Source of the DNA: Propionibacteriales bacterium
Lineage (GTDB): Bacteria > Actinomycetota > Actinomycetes > Propionibacteriales > Propionibacteriaceae
NCBI GenBank assembly: GCA_017882655.1
Contig: JADGPB010000115.1
Coordinates: 1-7,038 of the forward strand
DNA: 7,038 bases
Direction of reading: 5' to 3'
The notes under the pieces: model-generated
Database searches by the model: none
Told to the model about the DNA's origin: nothing
What the model saw: the letters and a program-made list of their open reading frames with translations, nothing else
In this document: positions 1-6,226 of the stretch, piece after piece
How positions within the stretch are numbered: the stretch's first letter is position 1
Layout of the letters: each line of letters starts with the position of its first letter
Translations under genes and position numbers: made by a program

Positions 1-630
1 AGCCCGCAGCGGATGCTGACCGTGACCGGGATCCTCGTCGGCGTTGTCGTGCTCGCGCTGATCGTGGGCCTGGTCACGGTGTTCAACCGCAGGCATGAGT
101 CGGCTGGCGCCGCAGCCACGGGTACGACGAGCGCCACGGGTTCACGGCCCGCCGGAAAGGCGTACGCGATTCTGGGCGGCAAGGACTTCGATCCGGTGGC
201 TGATGGTGGCAGCGGTGATGAGAACCCCGGCCAGGTCGCGCTCGCGTTCGACGGAAAGACCGATACGGCCTGGACCACCTTGGTCTACAAGGGCTCGGCG
301 AAGCTCGGCGGGCTCAAGAAGGGGGTCGGCTACATCGTCGACCTCGGCCAGCAGGTCAGCGTGGGGACGGTGTCGCTCACCCTCGTCGGTCAGCCGACGA
401 ACCTGGAGCTGCGCGTCCCGGCGGGTGACCCACGAAAGGTGGATGCGCCACCGATGGACAACGCGGCCCAGTGGACGGTGGTTGCCACATCCACGGCCGC
501 CGGAACGAGCCTGAACCTTTCGCCCAAGGACCCGATCACGACCCGCTTCGTCATGATCTACATCACGTCGTTGCCTGCCGTGACCGGTGGCTACAAGGCA
601 GGGATCGCGGAAGTTTCGGTGACCTCATGA
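1..630 (+). CDS. C-terminal part of a membrane pseudokinase-type protein with an extracellular discoidin-like domain (5' end outside window)
   Basis: The reading frame is open to the window edge, so the ATG at 13 is probably internal. The visible part starts with one strong transmembrane helix (from about codon 5, MLTVTGILVG, to VTVF), followed by positive residues (NRRH), a Gly/Ala/Ser/Thr-rich linker and about 160 residues with a beta-sandwich look. Motifs such as ALAFDGKTDTAWTT and VDLGQQVSVGTVSL are typical of F5/8-type C (discoidin, galactose-binding) folds. Known context: in many actinobacteria a pseudokinase with a single membrane helix and this kind of C-terminal domain sits just upstream of sigM and downstream of, or fused to, murJ/mviN (as in mycobacterial Rv3910). 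The kinase-like part is inferred only from this synteny. The stop overlaps the next start (ATGA at 627-630), implying coupling to the sigma factor. The fold and location are fairly sure, the exact family less so. Confidence 0.8.
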   Translation, partial: SPQRMLTVTGILVGVVVLALIVGLVTVFNRRHESAGAAATGTTSATGSRPAGKAYAILGGKDFDPVADGGSGDENPGQVALAFDGKTDTAWTTLVYKGSAKLGGLKKGVGYIVDLGQQVSVGTVSLTLVGQPTNLELRVPAGDPRKVDAPPMDNAAQWTVVATSTAAGTSLNLSPKDPITTRFVMIYITSLPAVTGGYKAGIAEVSVTS

Positions 631-1193
631 ACGTCCTCGAGTCGACCGATGCCGAGCTGCTGCACCGTTACGCCGCCGGGGACGATGAGGCGTTCGCCCA
701 GCTCGTACGGCGTCACAAGGACCGGCTCTGGGCGGTGGCGCTGCGTACGATGCGGAACCCGGAGGAAGCTGCGGACGCGCTGCAGGAGGCGCTGATCTCG
801 GCGGCGCGGCGGGCTCCGCAGTACCGCGGCGACGCTGCCGTGCTCACCTGGCTGCACCGGATCGTCATCAATGCGTGCCTGGACCGGCTGCGGCGCAACA
901 AGGTACGCGCGGCGGACCCGCTGCCTGACGATCCCGACCGCGTGCTGGCGTTCGTCGGCGGTGACGACCCTGAGCGCGAGGCGGCGCTCAGGGAGATGCG
1001 CCGGGACGTGATCGCGGCGCTTCGGCAGCTCAACGCCGATCAGCGCGCGGCGCTCGTTCTCGTCGACATGGAGGGCTATTCGGTCGACGAGGCGGCCGAG
1101 ATACTCGGCTGTGCGCCGGGCACGATCAAGTCGCGCTGCTCCCGCGGGCGCGCGAGGCTGGCGCCGTTGCTGGCTCATGTGAGTGTTCCGTGA
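627..1193 (+). CDS. sigM: ECF RNA polymerase sigma factor, SigM-like
   Basis: This 188-residue protein has the two-domain layout of an extracytoplasmic-function sigma-70 factor. Region 2 (about residues 20-92) contains EAFAQLVRRHKDRLWAVALR, which binds core polymerase, then the promoter -10 recognition helices through QYRGDAAVLTWLHRIVINAC. A short acidic linker follows, then region 4 (about 124-175) with the -35 helix-turn-helix EAAEILGCAPGTIKSRCSRG. The ATG at 627 is chosen because it overlaps the upstream stop (ATGA). Only a weak GGAAG lies upstream, which fits translational coupling. The upstream pseudokinase-type gene and a zinc-finger protein two genes downstream match the actinobacterial sigM locus, where the factor controls cell-envelope or redox stress genes. 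Membership of the ECF family is clear; the symbol rests on synteny. Confidence 0.92.
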   Translation: MNVLESTDAELLHRYAAGDDEAFAQLVRRHKDRLWAVALRTMRNPEEAADALQEALISAARRAPQYRGDAAVLTWLHRIVINACLDRLRRNKVRAADPLPDDPDRVLAFVGGDDPEREAALREMRRDVIAALRQLNADQRAALVLVDMEGYSVDEAAEILGCAPGTIKSRCSRGRARLAPLLAHVSVP

Positions 1194-1933
1194 GCCTCAT
1201 CCCCGGAGGCGATCCCCGGTACGACGTGAGCCGTACCGGTTCGCCGATGTGGTCGAGGCGCGACGACGGGCCGATGAACACGTACGTGCCGGGGCCGCTG
1301 TCGAGCGAGCCGCTGCAGAGCTCGTACCACTCCGGAATGCGCATGGGGGTCTCCGGCGTCATCTTCGGCGCGGTCATCGTGTTCGTGCTGGTGAACGGAC
1401 AGGCGGGCGCCATCGGTTCGGCGTTCATCCTGCTGGGGCTGTGGGCGCTGTACGCGGTGCCGGTATGGCTGCGCGGCCGCGTCGGGCTGCGCGTGGACGA
1501 CTCGCGCTGCGAGGTGCACGGGCTGTTTAGGGTTGCCGCCTTTGAGGGCGCGGACGTGGCGAGGGTGCAGTACGTGTTCGCCGGACGCAGCCCGGACGTA
1601 CGGCTGGTGCTCCGCGACGGCAGCAAGATCATGGTGGTCCCGTCGAGGATGGAGAAGGGCCACTCGACGCTGTTCGAGTGGCTTCGCCGGTACGCGCCCG
1701 AGGCTGTGTACGAGCCGAAGGCCATCGACCTCCGAGACACGCTCGTCAACCGAGGCCTCATGGGAGCCCCCGGCGACCCCTGGGACGAGTACGGCAGGGT
1801 TGGACCACCTTCTGAGGAGTCGGGAACCACGTCGGACGTCGGCCCGTCGGACACGGTGAAAGCGTCACCGCCCCCTGAGGCGACGGGACCGAACTCCACC
1901 GAGACAAGGACCGATGATGACGAGCGAGTCTGA
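1190..1933 (+). CDS. two-pass membrane protein with bacterial PH-like domain
   Basis: A protein of 247 residues that I recognise by architecture only. Residues 1-50 are polar and probably disordered. Two hydrophobic helices follow at about 52-71 (MGVSGVIFGAVIVFVLV) and 74-94 (AIGSAFILLGLWALYAVPVWL), separated by a very short turn. The segment about 99-170 resembles bacterial PH domains placed after a membrane hairpin, with a GLRVDDSRCEVHGLFR strand pair and RLVLRDGSKIMVVP. A Pro/Ser/Thr-rich acidic tail of about 60 residues ends it. The GTG at 1190 overlaps the sigM stop (GTGA); ATG codons at 1247 and 1274 are alternatives, as no strong ribosome site marks the GTG. The end overlaps the following zinc-finger gene by about 20 bases. 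I infer it belongs to the sigM operon, perhaps as a membrane sensor or anchor, but no function is shown. Confidence 0.75.
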   Translation: MSLIPGGDPRYDVSRTGSPMWSRRDDGPMNTYVPGPLSSEPLQSSYHSGMRMGVSGVIFGAVIVFVLVNGQAGAIGSAFILLGLWALYAVPVWLRGRVGLRVDDSRCEVHGLFRVAAFEGADVARVQYVFAGRSPDVRLVLRDGSKIMVVPSRMEKGHSTLFEWLRRYAPEAVYEPKAIDLRDTLVNRGLMGAPGDPWDEYGRVGPPSEESGTTSDVGPSDTVKASPPPEATGPNSTETRTDDDERV

Positions 1934-2303
1934 GGGCCTGGCGGCCAGAGCGGCCGCCGCCGCTGCCGCCGGCACTCGCAGCATCCCGAACGCGGACGGC
2001 CCTCACCCGACGCTCGACGATGTTTCCGACGCGACGTTCGGCCTCCCCGACGAGGAGCGCGCCGCCGAGATCCTGGACCACGCGGAAGCCTGCGACACGT
2101 GCGCCGAGCTCGTGACGGAGCTCGAATCGGTGGTGGAGCTCGCCCAGTTCGCGTACCCAGACCCCATGCCAGCGGCTGTCGAGCAGCGGCTCATGACTGC
2201 TCTCGCGACCGAAGCGGTCGGCCACACGCATCACGCGCTCCCGTCCGAGGAGACCCCCGGCGTGCCCGTGACCCCCATCGACCTCGCCGACCTGTCCGAC
2301 TGA
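1914..2303 (+). CDS. zinc-finger (ZAS-type) anti-sigma factor, apparently soluble
   Basis: This 129-residue protein has the zinc-binding anti-sigma signature: His31 (HPTLDDVSDA), then H56-x3-C60-x2-C63 in DHAEACDTCAEL. Such domains clamp an ECF sigma factor and release it on stress. The stretch before it is Ala-rich and low complexity; the C-terminus is acidic and Pro-rich. No transmembrane helix is present, unlike the common membrane-bound anti-sigma factors, so signal sensing would be cytoplasmic (for example thiol oxidation or zinc loss) or go through the neighbouring membrane protein; this is inference. Two tandem ATGs are possible. An AAGGA at 1906-1910 is better spaced for the ATG at 1917 than for 1914. 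It overlaps the upstream gene and ends 52 bases before the tRNA. The likely partner is the SigM-like factor two genes upstream. Confidence 0.82.
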   Translation: MMTSESEGLAARAAAAAAAGTRSIPNADGPHPTLDDVSDATFGLPDEERAAEILDHAEACDTCAELVTELESVVELAQFAYPDPMPAAVEQRLMTALATEAVGHTHHALPSEETPGVPVTPIDLADLSD

Positions 2304-2313
2304 GGCTCCGGAG

Positions 2314-2343
2314 TTGAGCCACCCGGACGCCCTGCGGTAGCGT
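2314..2343 (+). promoter_or_regulatory. putative housekeeping-sigma promoter of tRNA-Ile
   Basis: A TTGAGC (-35, 2314-2319) and a TAGCGT (-10, 2338-2343) are separated by 18 bases, close to the actinobacterial principal-sigma consensus. Transcription would start around 2350, just before the mature tRNA 5' end at 2356. It is a motif match only, but the placement is right for an independently transcribed tRNA. Confidence 0.45.
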
Positions 2344-2355
2344 GATCCCTCGCGC

Positions 2356-2429
2356 GGGCCTATAGCTCAGACGGTTAGAGCGCTGCCCTGATAAGGCAGA
2401 GGTCACTGGTTCAAGTCCAGTTAGGCCCA
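2356..2429 (+). tRNA. tRNA-Ile (anticodon GAT)
   Basis: A complete cloverleaf can be drawn. The acceptor stem GGGCCTA pairs perfectly with TAGGCCC, the D-stem is GCTC/GAGC, and the anticodon stem CTGCC/GGCAG encloses loop CTGATAA with anticodon GAT at positions 34-36. The T-arm is ACTGG-TTCAAGT-CCAGT and the discriminator base is A. The CCA end is not encoded (ACCC follows). It decodes AUC/AUU. The 3' part (from 2405) is the target-site repeat of the integrated element that follows. The gene stays intact because the element restores, or was inserted at, the 3' end. Confidence 0.97.
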
Positions 2430-2430
2430 C
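2405..2430 (+). repeat. attL-like site: 26-bp direct repeat in the tRNA-Ile 3' end
   Basis: The 26 bases covering the T-arm and 3' acceptor strand of tRNA-Ile plus one following base are repeated exactly, in the same orientation, at 6642-6667. The identity stops sharply on both sides (G-T-C before this copy, T-T-T-G before the other). This is the form of attachment sites used by tyrosine integrases that target tRNA T-loops. Confidence 0.88.
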
Positions 2431-2526
2431 CCCTTCACCCCGCGTCTGCGACAACCCCTTTTTCCTATCCTCACAAGGGATTACGCTGCCCTGATCAGGA
2501 ACGGGACGTCGGCAGGTATAGGTAAG

Positions 2527-2550
2527 TAAGGGCACGAATAGGCCCCCTTA
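2527..2550. other. weak inverted repeat upstream of the pirin gene
   Basis: TAAGGG (2527-2532) and CCCTTA (2545-2550) can pair around a 12-base loop, some 30 bases before the pirin start. It could be an operator or part of a transcript leader. The stem is only 6 bp, so chance is a real alternative. No convincing -35/-10 pair was found in this leader. Confidence 0.2.
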
Positions 2551-2579
2551 TTGCACGTATGTTGTAGGCGGAGGTCGCG

Positions 2580-3566
2580 ATGAGTAACAAGGAACAGCAT
2601 CCGGGGTGGAGCGACTGCGTCCCCGACGAGCACCACGCACCATCGGAGGTCGTTGCGCTCGACCCGAAGCTGGTTCCGCTGGGCGGGCCCCAGGCGATGC
2701 AGGTCCGGCGGACGTTGCCGCAGCTCACCAGGTCGTTCGTGGGCGCGTGGTGCTTCGTCGACCACTACGGTCCCGACCCCGTGGCACGCACCGGCGGCAT
2801 GGACGTGCCACCCCACCCGCACACGTCGCTGCAGACGGTGAGCTGGCTGTTCTCTGGCGAGATCGAGCACCGCGACTCCGGCGGCGTCCACGGCTTGGTG
2901 CGTCCCGGCGAGGTGAACCTGATGACCGGGGGCGCAGGCATCGCCCACTCGGAGGTCTCGACCGCTGCGACCACGCTGCTGCATGGGCTGCAGCTGTGGG
3001 TAGCGCTGCCCTCGACCAGTGCGGGCATCGAGCGCGACTTCCAGCACCACGTCCCGGAGCTCGTGCGAGAGGACGGGGTGGATACCCGGCTCCTCATCGG
3101 CTCGCTTAGTGGGAGAACGTCGCCGGTACGGACCGAGACACCTCTTCTCGCCGTCGAGGTCACCCTCGCTGCCGGGGCCACCTGGGAGACGGAGGTCTCG
3201 AACGGTTTCGAACACGGGGTCCTGGTCGACACCGGTCACGTCGAGCTGGACGGCGTGACGTTGAACAATGCCGTGCTCGGAGTACGCGACGCTGGTCTGG
3301 GCCACCTGCGACTGCGCAACCCCACGGACGAACGCGCTCGGGTGGTGCTGCTGGGCGGCGAACCCTTCGACGAGGGCATCGTGATGTGGTGGAACTTCGT
3401 CGCGCGCAGCCACGAGGAGATCGCTGAGCTTCGTACGGAGTGGAACGCGGGCGGCGAGCGGTTCGGCCACGTTGATGGCTATCGAGGAACGGTGGACCGC
3501 CTGACCGCGCCACCCCTGCCGGCGGGTCGCCTCAAGGCGCGCTATCGCTGGGGGCGCGAGAACTAG
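2580..3566 (+). CDS. pirin-family bicupin protein
   Basis: This 328-residue protein has a normal length for bacterial long-form pirins. The N-terminal cupin contains the four metal ligands known from human pirin: His79 and His81 in PPHPHTSLQTVSWLFSG, and His123 and Glu125 in MTGGAGIAHSE. The second cupin follows (about 190-275) and ends in the conserved EPFDEGIVMWWNFVARSHEE block, so the protein looks complete. Family members bind Fe(II). Some act as quercetin 2,3-dioxygenases, others as regulators binding transcription or metabolic partners; the substrate cannot be told from sequence. The ATG at 2580 follows a strong GGAGGT (2570-2575) with 4-base spacing. It is the first gene inside the tRNA-bounded element. 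Its coding sequence is intact, unlike its decayed downstream neighbours. The - strand frame covering it is a GC-driven shadow. Confidence 0.95.
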   Translation: MSNKEQHPGWSDCVPDEHHAPSEVVALDPKLVPLGGPQAMQVRRTLPQLTRSFVGAWCFVDHYGPDPVARTGGMDVPPHPHTSLQTVSWLFSGEIEHRDSGGVHGLVRPGEVNLMTGGAGIAHSEVSTAATTLLHGLQLWVALPSTSAGIERDFQHHVPELVREDGVDTRLLIGSLSGRTSPVRTETPLLAVEVTLAAGATWETEVSNGFEHGVLVDTGHVELDGVTLNNAVLGVRDAGLGHLRLRNPTDERARVVLLGGEPFDEGIVMWWNFVARSHEEIAELRTEWNAGGERFGHVDGYRGTVDRLTAPPLPAGRLKARYRWGREN

Positions 3567-3610
3567 GCCATCGAAGCGACGAGGTTTGTGGGACGGAGTG
3601 CGTGAGCGCC

Positions 3611-3969
3611 TCAGAGCCCTTGATCCTCAGGAGCGCTGAGGCCGGCGAGATCCAGGAGATGGGTGACGAGGGACTGTCCGTCTGGATGCCCGTACCGGCG
3701 CGCGAGCGGCTCGAGGCGGTGAGCCATGTCAGACAGGTCGATGCCGCCGCGTCGAACTCCCTGCCCGACGATCAGTGCGATGTGCTCCAGGTCGTGACCG
3801 TCCCGGAGCAAATCGGCACGGTTCGCTCCATGGTGGTCGTGGGTAGGCCATCGACCAGCGTGACGTCGGCCGCGGCGAGGTCACCCCGACGTACGCGAAT
3901 CTCCCGGCGGGTGAGCGGAACGGCTAGCGGAAGGCTCTCGCTCACCCCAGCGTCGATGGACCGCTCTGA
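3611..3969 (-). pseudogene. frameshifted, 5'-truncated AbiEi-like (type IV TA) antitoxin-family gene
   Basis: Two adjacent - strand frames join into one protein resembling the C-terminal half of AbiEi-family antitoxin proteins common in actinobacteria. From 3969 down to about 3820 one frame reads VPLTRREIRVRRGDL, AAADVTLVDGLPTTTMERT. About a codon later the homology continues in another frame as DLLRDGHDLEHIALIVGQG to the stop at 3611, including LEPLARRYGHPDGQSLVTHL. Losing one base near 3815-3820 (ACC GT-GCC GAT) explains the shift. A TGA in frame at 3970-3972 cuts off the expected N-terminal winged-helix half, which I do not find further upstream. No AbiEii nucleotidyltransferase toxin is near, and many actinobacterial homologues stand alone. 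The family call comes from the VVDGLP-TTPxRT style motif and should be treated as moderate. The gene converges on the pirin gene. Confidence 0.6.
3625..3641. terminator. possible hairpin at the pirin / AbiEi-like convergence
   Basis: CCTCAG (3625-3630), a 5-base loop and CTGAGG (3636-3641) form a perfect 6-bp stem about 60 bases after the pirin stop and inside the last codons of the convergent pseudogene. Another CCTCAG at 3609-3614 could pair instead. There is no T-run. U-less terminators are known in actinobacteria, but this is weak evidence. Confidence 0.25.
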
Positions 3970-4050
3970 TCATCGGCTCCGTTCCCGTGAGACCTCTCAC
4001 TTCAATGCCGGGGAAGGCGCCTCAAGCGTTACAGTCCGGGACGCGGCCAC

Positions 4051-4254
4051 ATGCTGATCGGGTATGCCAGTTGCTCGGCCGACGTCCATGACGTCACTGC
4101 GCAGCACGACAGACTCACTGCCCCTCGGGAGGATCACACCGACCGCGACCGAAGTTCAACGCAAAGCGGGACATCCTCGACCAACATGAAACACGACCAC
4201 CATGAGGAACAGCGCAGGGATGGCGGCGGCCTTCCGATCGGAGGGTGTGCATGA
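4051..4254 (+). pseudogene. serine resolvase/invertase N-terminal remnant
   Basis: The first 24 codons read MLIGYASCSADVHDVTAQHD then RLTA. This matches the N-terminus of actinobacterial serine recombinases (family pattern MLIGYARCSTDxQDLTAQRDAL). The nucleophile-position serine is kept (Ser9), but the conserved Arg two residues before it is Ser here. After about codon 24 the similarity fades; a fragment EDHTDR may echo the family's DRIYTDRG segment. The rest of the frame runs out as non-homologous, Asp/His/Arg-rich sequence to a stop at 4254. The catalytic-domain remainder and the DNA-binding helix-turn-helix are absent, so it cannot be a working recombinase. The stop overlaps the ATG at 4251 of the next small reading frame. 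It is probably a relic of a past insertion. Confidence 0.6.
4240..4245 (+). promoter_or_regulatory. strong Shine-Dalgarno for the 4251 ATG
   Basis: GGAGGG lies 5 bases before the ATG at 4251, an ideal spacing. By contrast the ATG at 4301 of the long PAS-GGDEF-EAL frame has no ribosome site in range. This places translation initiation at 4251 rather than 4301. Confidence 0.6.
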
Positions 4255-4331
4255 CTGATACCGACGTTGCAGGCGGAGGTGGCGAGATCATCGCGAGGCC
4301 ATGCCGGCCGAGTCGGTCGACGCGATCGTGA
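4251..4331 (+). CDS. 26-residue leader reading frame overlapping the c-di-GMP gene start (TGATG)
   Basis: A 26-codon frame starts MTDTDVAGGGGEIIARP and ends with TGA at 4329-4331, whose last A is the first base of an in-frame ATG (4331-4333, Met11) of the following gene. With its strong GGAGGG site this has the form of a coupled leader peptide: ribosomes ending here could reinitiate on the enzyme gene. An equally fair reading is that this is the true N-terminus of the PAS-GGDEF-EAL protein and a frameshift (real or from sequencing) has separated the two. The peptide has no recognisable motif. Confidence 0.4.
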   Translation: MTDTDVAGGGGEIIARPCRPSRSTRS

Positions 4332-6130
4332 TGAACGGGGAGCGGGGTGAGCAGCGGAGCTACACGCTCGCGACCGAAGACCGCCCATACCGGCGCCTGG
4401 TGGAGCGCATGTCCGAAGGCGCGGCGCTGGTGGGAGCCGACGGGCTGATCGTGTACGCCAACGATCGGCTCGCGTCGCTGTTCGGCGTGCCGCTCGAGCG
4501 GTTGCTCGGGGGCCCGTTCTCCGACTGGCTCGACGAACCAGAGCGCGCTTCGTTCATCGAACAGGTGGTTGCCGGTCGGAGTGGGCACAGCGAGCACACT
4601 GCCCGCCGCCTGGACGGCACCGCGATGCCGGTGCTGGTGGGGATGAGCGCCCCCGAGGAGTCATCCGGGTCGCTCCGATCCCTGATCGTGACCGATCTCA
4701 GCCAGCAGAAGGCGCAGCAACAGCAGGTACATCGGCTCAATGTAAAGCTCACCGACCAGCTGGCGGAGCTGCAGCGGATCAACAGCGACCTCGAGGAGGC
4801 CGAGCGCCTGCTGACCCACCAGACGCTGCACGACCCACTGACCGGGCTGCCCAACCGCACGCTGTTCCTAGACCGGCTCGAACAGTCACTCGCCGCCACG
4901 CCCCGCACCGGGGATCCGGTCACGGTGTTCTTCATCGACCTGGACGCGTTCAAGCAGGTCAACGACACCCTCGGGCACACCGCAGGCGATCGGCTGCTCC
5001 AGGAGGTCGCAGAGCGGCTGTCCGCCGTGGTAGGACCGAACGACACTGTCGCACGGTCAGCCGGTGACGAGTTCTTCGTGCTCACGGTCGGGCCCATTTC
5101 CGGGTTGCCCGTCGCCCTGCCGGACCGGCTGCTCGGCGCACTGCATCAGCCAGCGCTGCGGGTCGGCGACGTGACGGTCACCGCGAGCATCGGGCTGGCA
5201 GTCAGCTACGAGGGCGTCGCGCCCGAGCAGCTGCTGCGCGAGGCCGACGCCGCGATGTACCACGCAAAGCGAGCCGGCGGGGCCCGCTGGGAGCGGTTCG
5301 GCTTGCGGCTGCGTGACGAGATGCGGCACCGGCGTACTGCCGAGCTGCAGCTGCGCAAGGCATTGGCCGGCGGAGGCGTAAGGGTCCTCTATCAGCGCGT
5401 CGTGGACCTCGCCGACGGCCGGCCGGTCGGCGCGGAGGCGCTGGTCCGGCTGCGACGCAGCCACGGCGGCCTGCGACGGAGCCACGGCAGCCTGCTCTCA
5501 CCGACGAAGTTCATCCCCACGGCTGAGGAGAGCGGCCTGGTGCTGCCCCTGGGCCAGCAGGTGCTCGAGCGCGCTTGCGAGCAACCTCTGCGCTGGGAGC
5601 ACACGTCCGGGCATCCCTGGTATGTCAGCGTCAACGTCTCGCCGCGGCAGCTCGCGGAGGCGGATCTGGTCGCTGAGGTGAGCGCGGCGCTGGCCGCCGC
5701 AGCCCTGCCCGCCGACCAGCTGCGCCTGGAGATCACCGAGTCGGCGTTGCTCAACGTCAGCCCGAGAGTCTTGACCATCCTGAACGAGCTGCGCGCCTTG
5801 GGCATCCGCATCGGGGTCGACGACTTCGGCACGGGGTACGCCTCGATGGCCTACGTGAGACACCTGCCGCTGGACTTCATCAAGATCGACCAGAGCTTCG
5901 TGTTCGGTATGGATCACGACGTGCACGACCTCGCGATGGTCGAGGCCACGCTGACCTTGAGCCATCGGCTCGGGCTCGAGTCGGTGGCCGAAGGCATCGA
6001 GACCGAGGCCCAGTGGCACCAGCTGCGCGACCTCGGTTGCGACGCGGGGCAAGGCTTCCTGTTCGCCAGGCCGACCAGCAGCCGGCTGGTCTGCGCCGAG
6101 CAGCCGGCCGTGGGGACCAGCGGCCGTTGA
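4301..6130 (+). CDS. PAS-GGDEF-EAL cyclic-di-GMP turnover protein
   Basis: A cytoplasmic protein of up to 609 residues with no membrane helix. A PAS sensor covers about 30-135 (RRLVERMSEGAALVGADGLI). A Gln-rich coiled linker (135-170) follows, then a GGDEF domain (172-335) starting HDPLTGLPNRTLFLDRL with metal-site FIDLDAFKQVNDTLGH. Its signature is A254-GDEF rather than GGDEF, a variant still active in some enzymes, and the inhibitory-site RxxD is absent (GPND at 245-248). The EAL domain (350-590) keeps Glu379-Ala-Leu, Asn445 in VNVSPRQL, Glu477 in LEITES, Asp507-Asp508 in DDFGTGYAS, Lys528, Glu564 and the final GQGFLF, so phosphodiesterase activity is expected. A 7-residue tandem duplication (LRRSHG(G/S)) lies just after EAL. 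No ribosome site precedes the ATG at 4301; Met11 (4331), coupled to a leader frame, is the likelier start. The PAS ligand is unknown. Confidence 0.93.
   Translation: MPAESVDAIVMNGERGEQRSYTLATEDRPYRRLVERMSEGAALVGADGLIVYANDRLASLFGVPLERLLGGPFSDWLDEPERASFIEQVVAGRSGHSEHTARRLDGTAMPVLVGMSAPEESSGSLRSLIVTDLSQQKAQQQQVHRLNVKLTDQLAELQRINSDLEEAERLLTHQTLHDPLTGLPNRTLFLDRLEQSLAATPRTGDPVTVFFIDLDAFKQVNDTLGHTAGDRLLQEVAERLSAVVGPNDTVARSAGDEFFVLTVGPISGLPVALPDRLLGALHQPALRVGDVTVTASIGLAVSYEGVAPEQLLREADAAMYHAKRAGGARWERFGLRLRDEMRHRRTAELQLRKALAGGGVRVLYQRVVDLADGRPVGAEALVRLRRSHGGLRRSHGSLLSPTKFIPTAEESGLVLPLGQQVLERACEQPLRWEHTSGHPWYVSVNVSPRQLAEADLVAEVSAALAAAALPADQLRLEITESALLNVSPRVLTILNELRALGIRIGVDDFGTGYASMAYVRHLPLDFIKIDQSFVFGMDHDVHDLAMVEATLTLSHRLGLESVAEGIETEAQWHQLRDLGCDAGQGFLFARPTSSRLVCAEQPAVGTSGR
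5450..5491 (+). repeat. 21-bp tandem duplication inside the EAL domain
   Basis: Two adjacent 21-base units (5450-5470 and 5471-5491) differ at only two positions and encode LRRSHGG and LRRSHGS. They lie between the catalytic EAL and the FIPTAEESG segment, where typical proteins have a shorter loop. The frame is preserved, so this looks like a recent in-frame duplication. Confidence 0.85.
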
Positions 6131-6226
6131 TCGGGGTCTGGCATGGGCGGTGTCAGAGCGCTGTAGCAGTGGTGGTGGTCGAGCGGGGAGGCTGTACGTG
6201 CGCAGGATGTTGAGGAGGGTGAGGAC

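Noticed and set aside
2430..2480. Possible intrinsic terminator after the tRNA (T-run at about 2458-2462)
   Set aside because: A run of five T is present, but I could not find a GC-rich hairpin directly before it.
2191..2535. - strand frame containing GLTGLEPVTSALSGQRSNRL
   Set aside because: This familiar spurious peptide arises from reading the antisense of a tRNA gene; it is not a protein.
2481..3470. Long - strand reading frame (329 codons) opposite the pirin gene
   Set aside because: It is the antisense of a clear pirin-family gene in high-GC DNA, is Arg/His-rich and shows no recognisable domain.
3602..4057. + strand reading frame of 151 codons after the pirin gene
   Set aside because: It has no recognisable motif, and the opposite strand carries the family-like AbiEi sequence, so this is antisense noise.
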